NCBI GenBank assembly: GCA_964469155.1
Contig: CAYXXU010000037.1
Span: 1 to 43,938 of the forward strand
DNA length: 43,938 nucleotides
Direction of reading: 5' to 3'
From: CAIWKO01 sp964469155
GTDB taxonomy: Bacteria > Bacteroidota > Bacteroidia > Bacteroidales > CAIWKO01
Shown: piece by piece, positions 33,484-40,618 of the stretch
Position numbering within the stretch: position 1 is the first letter of the stretch
Layout of the letters: each line of letters starts with the position of its first letter
Notes under the pieces: model-generated
Seen by the model: only the letters and a program-made list of their open reading frames with translations
The model's database searches: none
What the model was told of the DNA's origin: nothing
Translations under genes and position numbers: made by a program

Positions 33484-33684
33484 ATGAAGGCAGAAGAACA
33501 CAATTTAAACCCCAAACTCGAAGGCTGGTTATCTGAATCAGAAGCACAGCAATTATTATTTTGTAAAACCACTAAACTTTGGCAAATGCGCTCCAAAGGA
33601 TTGATAAAATCAAGCAAGTTTGGTGCAAAAACATTTTATAATATAAAGAGCATACTTGATTATCTTGAAACTAATGCTACATAA
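33484..33684 (+). CDS. Excisionase-like helix-turn-helix protein
   Basis: A 66-aa MerR/excisionase-type winged-helix protein: WLSESEAQQLLFCKTTKLWQ and MRSKGLIKSSKFGAKTFYNI followed by KSILDYLE match the standard HTH_17 pattern in Bacteroidetes mobile elements. It is the first gene of a new operon after a hairpin. Likely roles are recombination directionality (Xis) or regulation of the following rep-like gene. Confidence 0.82.
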   Translation: MKAEEHNLNPKLEGWLSESEAQQLLFCKTTKLWQMRSKGLIKSSKFGAKTFYNIKSILDYLETNAT

Positions 33685-33704
33685 AAAAATCCAAAAAATA
33701 ACTC

Positions 33705-34298
33705 ATGCGTGAATATAAATTTATATGGGCAGAGCCTATTTCGGAGACGTCAACAAAAGCGATTAATTCAGGGCAAATACCAAGAATTGCAACAATAATA
33801 AAAACATTCGCAAGTAACGAAACTGGAGCTTTATTTTCTACAACCGATTTGGATATAAAAAAATGCAAAAGGAAACACGTGTTCAATCAATTTTTTGACA
33901 CCTACATCTCCTTGTATCTAAAAAAAAACGTTACGATACTCACGGGTGTTTTCAACTTAAATAAATATCCCAATATCGGTAGTTTTATTTCGGATTTTAA
34001 AAAAAAATTGAAAAGGAAAAACATAGAGATTTATGGTTATATCTGGTGTCGCGATTTTGAAGAAAAAAAATGGCGGGAGCATGTCCATGTATATATTGCA
34101 ACATCAATAATAACTCCCAAAGAGATGAAAGACCTTTTTTCTAAAAAAAAGCATACAGATTACAATTTTTGCTTTCCAAAGAAAACCCTCAAAGCTGCGA
34201 TTGAATATTTAAAAAATAAAGAGCTTTATGCGCCAAGGCGTATGAGAACCTTTAGCAAATCACAAAATTTTTTAAAACCGAAATTAAATACAAAATGA
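33705..34298 (+). CDS. HUH-type replication initiator-like protein
   Basis: A 197-aa protein with the motif EHVHVYIA (His126, His128) preceded by IEIYGYIWCRDFEEKKWR, a layout like the rolling-circle replication proteins of the inovirus gp2 / YagK-YfjJ type (aromatic-W-R-D/E ... H-U-H). Two tyrosines seven residues apart follow in EYLKNKELY (Tyr168, Tyr175), suitable for a nicking tyrosine. It overlaps the next gene by 4 bp (ATGA). The protein is short for the family. Assignment is by motif only, so I give moderate confidence. Confidence 0.6.
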   Translation: MREYKFIWAEPISETSTKAINSGQIPRIATIIKTFASNETGALFSTTDLDIKKCKRKHVFNQFFDTYISLYLKKNVTILTGVFNLNKYPNIGSFISDFKKKLKRKNIEIYGYIWCRDFEEKKWREHVHVYIATSIITPKEMKDLFSKKKHTDYNFCFPKKTLKAAIEYLKNKELYAPRRMRTFSKSQNFLKPKLNTK

Positions 34299-34492
34299 AA
34301 ACACTTACAAAAAAACAACTTGCAAAAATAATGGGAATCTCAGCATCAACACTTCAAAATCTGTTAAACAACACGTGGTTTGAAGAGTTGGTTGATATTG
34401 GCTATAATAAAAATCTTAAAATACTTTCGCCAAAGATGCTACAAATTATTTTTGAAAATTGGGGGATTGAGTTTGAAACCAGCGAAAAATAA
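34295..34492 (+). CDS. Small HTH protein
   Basis: A 65-aa protein beginning KTLTKKQLAKIMGISASTLQ, a helix-turn-helix of the kind used by plasmid and phage regulators, followed by a short helical C-terminus. Its start overlaps the stop of the rep-like gene, so they are translationally coupled. It may be a copy-control or repressor protein. Confidence 0.75.
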   Translation: MKTLTKKQLAKIMGISASTLQNLLNNTWFEELVDIGYNKNLKILSPKMLQIIFENWGIEFETSEK

Positions 34493-34616
34493 TGTTAAAT
34501 AATGAAATTAAGTCGCAAACCTTTCAAAGGAAGCACATTCAGTTAATATGGATTTACAATGATTTAACTTTGTAATAATTAACCTGTAAACATTTATTAA
34601 CGCAATATAAATTAAT

Positions 34617-35003
34617 ATGGACAATTATCAGAGAAAAGACTTGCTTACAAACGAATTATTTACACCAAAAAGGGTAAACCAACGTTTTGCATGTAGAAAA
34701 AACCAAATTGAGTACAACAACTTATTGGCTAAGAAAAAACGAATTGCAAAGGCCGGCTATGACAAACCTCTTGACCGAAATAGAAACGTTTTGAAAAAGG
34801 TTTTAGGTGATAACAAAGAGGTAATTAAATCAAAAGATTATCTTTCTGCCTTAGATTATCATTTTGGTCTCTCTATGTACCAAACGATTATTGATAAAGA
34901 GAAAAACATTACTGCAAAAGGAATTTACGAGTACCTGATAATTCCTATGACAAATAACAACTTTAAAATAACAACGTATGCAGCACTTTTTGGAAATAAA
35001 TAA
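34617..35003 (+). CDS. Unknown 128-aa protein of the rep module
   Basis: A basic, soluble protein. The central motif KRVNQRFACRKNQIEYNNLL, followed by DKPLDRNRNVLKKVLGDNK, resembles short proteins I recall from other Bacteroidetes mobile elements, all of unknown function. By position (after the rep-like gene, before the coat-like gene) it would match the single-strand DNA-binding protein of a filamentous phage, but no sequence evidence supports that function. Confidence 0.7.
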   Translation: MDNYQRKDLLTNELFTPKRVNQRFACRKNQIEYNNLLAKKKRIAKAGYDKPLDRNRNVLKKVLGDNKEVIKSKDYLSALDYHFGLSMYQTIIDKEKNITAKGIYEYLIIPMTNNNFKITTYAALFGNK

Positions 35004-35016
35004 ACTTGGACTGATA

Positions 35017-35163
35017 ATGGATATTCCTACGGAAATATCTGTATTAACAGGTGAGAATGAAAATTTACGAAACACAATTGGAGTTATCGTTCTAATAGCA
35101 GTTGTGGCAATGGGTATTTCTCTATTAAGAAATAAAAAAATCAAGCAATATGAAGATAATTGA
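35017..35163 (+). CDS. Coat-like single-span membrane protein, 48 aa
   Basis: The protein has an acidic amphipathic N-terminus (MDIPTEISVLTGENENLR), one membrane span (NTIGVIVLIAVVAMGISLL) and a basic start to its C-terminal tail (RNKKIK), with no signal peptide. This charge pattern and length match the major coat proteins of filamentous phages without a leader such as Pf3 (44 aa), whose span contains TIGGAIIVLAAVVLGI. The start at 35017 is 13 bp after the preceding stop; an in-frame ATG at 34978 overlaps the upstream gene. It overlaps the next small membrane protein by 14 bp. Confidence 0.6.
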   Translation: MDIPTEISVLTGENENLRNTIGVIVLIAVVAMGISLLRNKKIKQYEDN

Positions 35164-35350
35164 CAAGAAAGAAAAGAATAGTGATTTTGATACTCTGAAA
35201 GACACCGTTTTTAAAAGCCCAATCACAAAGGTTGTCTTGATAGGAATGGGGGTTCTTGCTTTTGTTGGGATAAGCGGCTATGTCTTTAAGTTAATTAATT
35301 TCACCGTTGGTAACTATAAGGAATTGACACAAACCATAAAGCGACCTTAA
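35150..35350 (+). CDS. Second small single-span membrane protein, 66 aa
   Basis: A 66-aa protein with a charged N-terminus of about 25 residues, one membrane span (VVLIGMGVLAFVGISGYVF) and a short tail. It overlaps the 48-aa gene, so the two are coupled. It could be a minor virion or assembly protein of a phage-like module, or a holin-like or immunity protein; no family is recognised. Confidence 0.65.
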   Translation: MKIIDKKEKNSDFDTLKDTVFKSPITKVVLIGMGVLAFVGISGYVFKLINFTVGNYKELTQTIKRP

Positions 35351-35633
35351 TTCACCATAAATAGGGAAAAAATATTACTGCAAATGTGTAAATCAACCTA
35401 AATAAATTAAAAGAAAATACTGATTGCAAAAAAAATAGTGCAAGTTTAGTATTCAGTTGATAAGCCATGCAGTCATGTTCTCTCTTTAAGGCTCAATTCC
35501 GTTTTATTTTAAAGTAACTTTTTTGTGATTTTACTGGTTCAAAAAAAAGGTTCCCATTTTTGCTTGAAAAAAACGCTGTAAAATCAGGTGCTTTAAAATC
35601 GAATTGATAGTTCACGAAAATCAACTGTTTAAT

Positions 35634-36275
35634 ATGAACCAACCAACGAAAAATAAAGTTTGCTTGTTTGTCCGAGTTTCAACTAACAAACAAGATTATG
35701 AGCGACAAATTAATGAACTGACAGAATATTGTTGCCAGAAAGGGTTTACAATTACTAAAATAATAGCAACCCAAATTTCGGGTGCTAAAACAGATAAAGA
35801 CCGACCTGACCTAAAAGAATTGTTTGAATCGGCAAGGCAAAAGCTATTCGATAAGGTTCTCGTAACTGAAATAAGTAGGTTGGGGAGAAATGCAAAAGAC
35901 ATTCGTAATTCGATTGATTTTCTTCACAAGTTTAAAACACCTATTATTTTTAAAAATCTCGGTGGACTGGAAAGTATTGATGAAAATGGCAACGAATCTT
36001 TTGTTACCAACATCATTATTGCCATTTATAGCGAACTTGCACAAGAAGAGAGGCGTATACTGTCAGAACGAGTGAAGTCAGGTGTTGAAAATGCCCGTAA
36101 GAAAGGCAAAACTATAGGCAGAGCAAAAGGAACGATTATAAGTAAAGACAAACTGCTACGTCAATATACTAAGCTCACCACAGACCTTAAAAACGGTTTT
36201 TCATTAAATCAGTGTATAAAATTGCATGGGGTATCAAAAAATACTGTAATCAAAGTAAAAAAGGCTTTACAGTAA
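35634..36275 (+). CDS. Serine recombinase (resolvase/invertase family)
   Basis: A 213-aa recombinase with nucleophile Ser16 in VCLFVRVSTNKQDYERQINE, then TEISRLGRNAKDIRNSIDFL, and RILSERVKSGVENARKKGKT leading to a short C-terminal HTH (SLNQCIKLHGVSKNTVIKVK). It is of small resolvase/invertase size, not a large integrase. The ATG at 35634 begins the conserved domain; an in-frame ATG at 35604 is less likely. The preceding 283 bp contain no gene. A second recombinase in an island that already has an integrase suggests dimer resolution or an inversion function. Confidence 0.92.
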   Translation: MNQPTKNKVCLFVRVSTNKQDYERQINELTEYCCQKGFTITKIIATQISGAKTDKDRPDLKELFESARQKLFDKVLVTEISRLGRNAKDIRNSIDFLHKFKTPIIFKNLGGLESIDENGNESFVTNIIIAIYSELAQEERRILSERVKSGVENARKKGKTIGRAKGTIISKDKLLRQYTKLTTDLKNGFSLNQCIKLHGVSKNTVIKVKKALQ

Positions 36276-36383
36276 AAAGAACCTACTACTGTTTGTCCAT
36301 CCAATAGGTAAAAATTACTAAATCTTTCTATGTGGAGGAGTCGTTGATTAAAAAACAAGAAATCCGGCAATCATCAATTAAAT

Positions 36384-36632
36384 TTATGCCTTATTGAAAA
36401 AAATCACATTTTTTTTAATGAGCATCCAACCCCCAAAACATATAATCGGTAAAATCAAATAGAATAGAAATTCTAACAATCCTGACTCCACTAATCCCCC
36501 ATGAAAAGGATAAAAACCTTTACTTTCTCCTTTGAAAACTTCAATAAAAGTAAAATTGAACAACAGCCAGAATCCATAAAAAAATAAAAGACTTTTATTG
36601 TTGATTATGTTTCGTTTAATATTGTTTTTCAT
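36384..36632 (-). CDS. Small two-span membrane protein
   Basis: An 82-aa protein on the minus strand with spans near SLLFFYGFWLLFNFTFIEVF and LEFLFYLILPIICFGGWML and a polar loop GESKGFYPFHGGLVESGL between them. The start at 36632 follows a GGAG about 11 bp upstream; two earlier ATGs (36647, 36692) are possible. Function unknown. Confidence 0.55.
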   Translation of the reverse strand: MKNNIKRNIINNKSLLFFYGFWLLFNFTFIEVFKGESKGFYPFHGGLVESGLLEFLFYLILPIICFGGWMLIKKNVIFFNKA

Positions 36633-36759
36633 AATGCGGGTCTCCATATTTAATATTAATATAAATACTGATTTATTATTTATAAACCTCATTCATTAGT
36701 TTATACGATTTCAATTATCTTTATGTTTCCTACTCAATCAGAGTCTGTTTAATTGAAAA

Positions 36760-37266
36760 TCAAAATGTCATTCTTCTTCGGAACTCCCCCAAGGGAAATT
36801 CTAAGGTAAAGTTTTCTATCGTTATTGTTGTTTCATTCTCCCCTAATTGTTCATCAGCATATCCATAATCAATGTCGTCGTATATATCAGCTTCATCAGC
36901 ATCTACTTCATCTTCTGTATCAACATCTTCTTCATCTTCTTTTTCCCTAACTCGTTCTGCAAAGTAGGTTTGTTTAACTTTAACTCGACCTTCTAAATAT
37001 AATTCGCTACCTTCAAATCTAATTTTAAAATCATAATAGGAAGGTTCAAGAAACTCTGCATCAAGAAATTTTAACTTTAAACTATCATTAATTTCCTCCT
37101 TACTGCAATGCAATATATTTTCTAAAACATTAGTTAAATCTGACTTTGTTTTATCTTCGTCAAATCCGTCTTCGTGTAAATAATCATTATAATGTTGATT
37201 AAGAAAATCTGCGGTAATGGTATTTTCAAACCATTTTTTGACATCATTTATTATTTCTGTTCCCAT
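36760..37266 (-). CDS. Very acidic protein beside the type I restriction operon
   Basis: A 168-aa soluble protein with about 47 acidic against about 18 basic residues by eye count. Residues about 108-145 are almost purely acidic (for example EKEDEEDVDTEDEVDADEAD). The rest contains helical and beta stretches such as SYYDFKIRFEGSELYLEGRV. The start at 37266 is preferred; the ATG at 37341 lies inside an inverted repeat. It is transcribed divergently from hsdM. DNA-mimic antirestriction proteins such as Ocr or ArdA are acidic and block type I enzymes, so such a role is possible, but there is no visible sequence similarity to them. Confidence 0.65.
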   Translation of the reverse strand: MGTEIINDVKKWFENTITADFLNQHYNDYLHEDGFDEDKTKSDLTNVLENILHCSKEEINDSLKLKFLDAEFLEPSYYDFKIRFEGSELYLEGRVKVKQTYFAERVREKEDEEDVDTEDEVDADEADIYDDIDYGYADEQLGENETTITIENFTLEFPLGEFRRRMTF

Positions 37267-37292
37267 TTGATTGTTTTTTAGGGTAATAAAAA

Positions 37293-37446
37293 AGCGTGAA
37301 CTATGACTATATTCGCTGTTAAGGTATCGCCAGACACCCACGCATACAAATAAGTCAAGCCCACGCCTTAACGTGAGCGTTCACTTATTATTCCTGTATG
37401 CGTTTAAAACTGGCGATTTCTAACAGCAAGAATAATAGCTTACGCT
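37293..37446. repeat. 154-bp nested inverted repeat
   Basis: From outside in, the paired blocks are AGCGT...ACGCT (37293/37446), GCTGTTA...TAACAGC, TCGCCAG...CTGGCGA (37327-37333/37410-37416), ACGCATACA...TGTATGCGT (37340-37348/37395-37403) and AATAAGT...ACTTATT (37349-37355/37383-37389). The two halves look like diverged copies of one roughly 60-bp unit in inverted orientation. It lies between the divergent acidic-protein and hsdM genes. Confidence 0.85.
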
Positions 37447-37558
37447 ATATTTTATATAAAGAACGATTGATTTTAGGTATAAAATTAGGAAAATATATCA
37501 AAGTGTTTTCGTTTTTATGGTTTTTATGCTAATTATTTTTAGCAACCAATAATTATTT

Positions 37559-37566
37559 TACATTTG
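37559..37566 (+). promoter_or_regulatory. -7 promoter element of the hsd operon
   Basis: TACATTTG matches TAnnTTTG, 25 bp upstream of the hsdM start. No perfect -33 element is present at the right distance. The strong AT-rich stretch before it and the palindrome at 37293-37446 may add control. Confidence 0.5.
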
Positions 37567-37591
37567 TCTTGCCAAGCATTTAAATCACATT

Positions 37592-39307
37592 ATGATAAAT
37601 TTTAAAGAAAAAGCCAATTTCATCTGGAGTATTGCCGAGTTGCTTAGAGGCGATTACAAACAAGCCGATTATGGCAAGGTTATACTTCCCCTTACAGTTC
37701 TTCGCAGATTAGATTGCATACTTATACCTACAAAGCAAAAAGTATTGGATTACTTGCCAAAGATAGAATCCGCCAAAATTGAAAACATTGACCCGATATT
37801 GAACAATGTGGCTGGATTAGCCTTTCATAATAGGAGCAAATATGATTTTGAAAAGCTGGTCGCTTCGCCTGACCATATTGCCGCCAACCTCAGAAATTAC
37901 ATTAATGGCTATTCCGAGAGTGCAAGGGAAATCATAGATAAATTTGAATTTGACAAACAATTAGAGCGTCTTGAAGAATCAAACCTCTTATTCATGATTG
38001 TAAAGAGATTTGCAGAACTTGACCTCGCAGACATAAGTACTTTGGAAATGGGCTATCTTTTCGAAGAGCTTATTCGCAAATTTGCTGAATTATCAAATGA
38101 AACTGCTGGGGAACACTTCACTCCTCGTGAGGTCATAAGGATGATGGTAAACCTGCTGTTCTTGAATGACAGAGATATTCTAACAACAAAGGGCATCGTA
38201 AAGACCCTTTACGATTGCGCTTCTGGAACGGGGGGGATGCTTTCCATTGCCGATGAATATTTACAACACTTGAATCCCGAAGCCCGTTTAGAATTATTCG
38301 GTCAGGAACTTAACCCCGAATCATTTGCTATCTGCAAATCGGACATGCTGATAAAAGGGCAAAACCCACAAAACATTAAGTTTGGCAACTCCTTTACTGC
38401 CGATGGACTATCTGATGAAAAATTCGATTACATGCTGAGTAATCCGCCTTTTGGGGTTGAGTGGAAAAAAGCAGAGAAGGAAATCAAAAAAGAAGCAGAC
38501 GAGCTTGGTTTTGCAGGTCGATTTGGGGCTGGATTGCCACGTATCTCTGACGGCTCTTTCTTATTCTTACAACACATGATTTCAAAAATGAAAGCTGTTA
38601 AAGACGGTGGCTCTCGATTGGCAATCGTTTTTAACGGTTCACCTTTGTTTGCTGGAAGTGCTGGTAGTGGTGAAAGTGAGATTCGTAAGTGGATTATTGA
38701 AAATGATTGGCTTGAAGCCATTATCGCCATGCCTGACCAACTCTTTTACAATACAGGTATCTCTACCTATGTTTGGGTAGTTACTAACCGTAAACCGTTA
38801 TTAAGAAAAGGCAAGATTCAAATGATAAATGCGGTTTCCTTCTTTAACAAAATGGGCAAAAGTTTAGGTAATAAACGCAATGAAATAGGCGAAGAACACA
38901 TTGCAGAAATAACAAGACTTTATGGCAATTTTCAGGAGAGCGAATTTTGCAAGATATTTGACAATGAAGACTTGGGGTATTCACGAATAACTGTCGAACG
39001 TCCTTTGCGTGACGAAAAGGGCAATATAGTTAAGGATAGCAAGGGCAAACCCAAGCCTGATTCAAATTTGCGTGATAACGAAAACATTCCCTTGAACGAA
39101 AACATTGAAGAATATTTCACCCGTGAAGTATTACACCATGTGCCTGATGCTTGGATTGACCATGACAAAACCAAAATTGGCTATGAAATAAATTTTACTC
39201 GGTATTTTTATCAGTTTAAATCCTTGCGGAACTTGATTGAAATACGCAATGATATACTTGAATTAGAAGAAAAAACGTCGGGCATTTTAAAACAAATCAT
39301 CGAATGA
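37592..39307 (+). CDS. hsdM: Type I restriction-modification system methyltransferase subunit
   Basis: HsdM (571 aa) is the N6-adenine methyltransferase of the type I complex. An N-terminal helical domain (SIAELLRGDYKQADYGKVIL) is followed by the SAM-binding motif I DCASGTGGM (about residues 208-216) and the catalytic NPPF at 284-287 in YMLSNPPFGVEW. The start LWS-AELLRG is typical of the Bacteroidetes-wide HsdM group. Its stop overlaps the hsdS start (ATGA). The complex also needs HsdS for target choice and HsdR for cleavage; all three are present. Confidence 0.96.
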   Translation: MINFKEKANFIWSIAELLRGDYKQADYGKVILPLTVLRRLDCILIPTKQKVLDYLPKIESAKIENIDPILNNVAGLAFHNRSKYDFEKLVASPDHIAANLRNYINGYSESAREIIDKFEFDKQLERLEESNLLFMIVKRFAELDLADISTLEMGYLFEELIRKFAELSNETAGEHFTPREVIRMMVNLLFLNDRDILTTKGIVKTLYDCASGTGGMLSIADEYLQHLNPEARLELFGQELNPESFAICKSDMLIKGQNPQNIKFGNSFTADGLSDEKFDYMLSNPPFGVEWKKAEKEIKKEADELGFAGRFGAGLPRISDGSFLFLQHMISKMKAVKDGGSRLAIVFNGSPLFAGSAGSGESEIRKWIIENDWLEAIIAMPDQLFYNTGISTYVWVVTNRKPLLRKGKIQMINAVSFFNKMGKSLGNKRNEIGEEHIAEITRLYGNFQESEFCKIFDNEDLGYSRITVERPLRDEKGNIVKDSKGKPKPDSNLRDNENIPLNENIEEYFTREVLHHVPDAWIDHDKTKIGYEINFTRYFYQFKSLRNLIEIRNDILELEEKTSGILKQIIE

Positions 39308-40605
39308 AACCGTATCCTTCATACAAACCCACTAACATCGAATGGATAGGTGATATTCCTGAGCATTGGGAGGTACTGCCGATAAAACGATTATCAGGCG
39401 ATGACGGGTCCCTTTTTATCGATGGAGATTGGATAGAAAGTCAAGACATCGTGTATGAAATTAATGAATTTCGCTATATTACAACTGGAAATATTGGCAT
39501 TGGAACTTATAAGGAGCAAGGGCTGGGATATATAACTGCCGAAACATTTAAAAAATTAAACTGCACAGAAGTTTTCCCGAATGATTTATTAATTTCTCGA
39601 CTAAACCCACCAATTGGCAGATGTTGCATAATTCCAGATTTGGGTAAAAAGATAGTCACTTCAGTAGACAATGTCATATTAAGACCCAATAAAAAATTCA
39701 ATAAAAAATTTCTAATGTTTGTAATGTCTTCTGGCAAATATTTTGAACACACATTGTTAACCGCAAGAGGTGCGACAATGCAAAGAATTAGCAGGGGTCT
39801 ATTAGGTGAAATTAAAATTCCCATAGCTCCTTCCCTTGAAGAACAAGCCGCCATCGCCAACTACCTCGACCATAAAACCGCTTTGATTGATACCCTTATT
39901 GCCGATAAACTAAAGTTAATTGAGTTATTAAAAGAAGAGCGCATAGCGCTTGTCAACAATTCTGTTACAAAAGGTATAAGTCCTGAAGCTAAACTAAAAA
40001 ATAGTGGGATAGAATGGTTGGGGGATATCCCAGAACATTGGGAAATTAAGAAGTTGAGATTTTTATGTAAAATTACTACAGGAGCAAAAAATACTGAAGA
40101 TAGAATAGATGATGGTGAATATCCTTTTTTTGTTCGCTCTCAAACTGTTGAAAGAATTAATTCGTATTCTTTCGATGGTGAAGGCATTTTAACTGCTGGA
40201 GATGGTGTTGGTGTAGCAAAAGTTTTCCACTATATTAATGGTAAATTTGATTTTCATCAAAGAGTATATCTATTCTATGATTTTTCTATTGAAATATCTG
40301 TAAAGTTTCTTTTTCATTTTCTACAGCTCAACCTTATGCATGAAGTATTAAGATACAATGCAAAATCGACCGTAGATAGTTTAAGGCTGCCTATGTTGAA
40401 AGAGTTCCCAATCGCTTTTTCATCTTTAATAGAGGAACAAAACGCCATCGTTCAATACATACAATACGAAACCAATCGTATCGACGACACGATAATAAAT
40501 ATTGAAAACGAATTAGAATTATTAAAAGAATATCGTACCGCTTTGATAGGTGAGGTAGTGACTGGGAAAATTGATGTAAGAGATTTTGATACAAGTAAAA
40601 ATTAA
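39304..40605 (+). CDS. hsdS: Type I restriction-modification system specificity subunit
   Basis: HsdS (433 aa) binds the two halves of the recognition site. Two target-recognition domains, each headed by the repeat IEWIGDIPEHWEVLP (residues about 13-27) and IEWLGDIPEHWEIKK (from residue 236), are separated by conserved coiled-coil regions with EEQAAIANYLDHKT (after TRD1) and EEQNAIVQYIQYETN (after TRD2). The two-TRD plan with internal repeats is complete, so a bipartite target is expected; the target sequence cannot be predicted from this alone. Confidence 0.96.
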   Translation: MKPYPSYKPTNIEWIGDIPEHWEVLPIKRLSGDDGSLFIDGDWIESQDIVYEINEFRYITTGNIGIGTYKEQGLGYITAETFKKLNCTEVFPNDLLISRLNPPIGRCCIIPDLGKKIVTSVDNVILRPNKKFNKKFLMFVMSSGKYFEHTLLTARGATMQRISRGLLGEIKIPIAPSLEEQAAIANYLDHKTALIDTLIADKLKLIELLKEERIALVNNSVTKGISPEAKLKNSGIEWLGDIPEHWEIKKLRFLCKITTGAKNTEDRIDDGEYPFFVRSQTVERINSYSFDGEGILTAGDGVGVAKVFHYINGKFDFHQRVYLFYDFSIEISVKFLFHFLQLNLMHEVLRYNAKSTVDSLRLPMLKEFPIAFSSLIEEQNAIVQYIQYETNRIDDTIINIENELELLKEYRTALIGEVVTGKIDVRDFDTSKN

Positions 40606-40618
40606 TAATCCATGAATT

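Noticed and set aside
35017..35350. Holin or toxin of a type I toxin-antitoxin system
   Set aside because: Possible by size, but the two coupled genes and the acidic head/basic tail of the first fit coat-like proteins better; no antisense RNA promoter is seen.
37267..37341. Longer N-terminus of the acidic protein (start at 37341)
   Set aside because: The extra 25 residues are encoded within the 154-bp inverted repeat and look unlike the rest of the protein.
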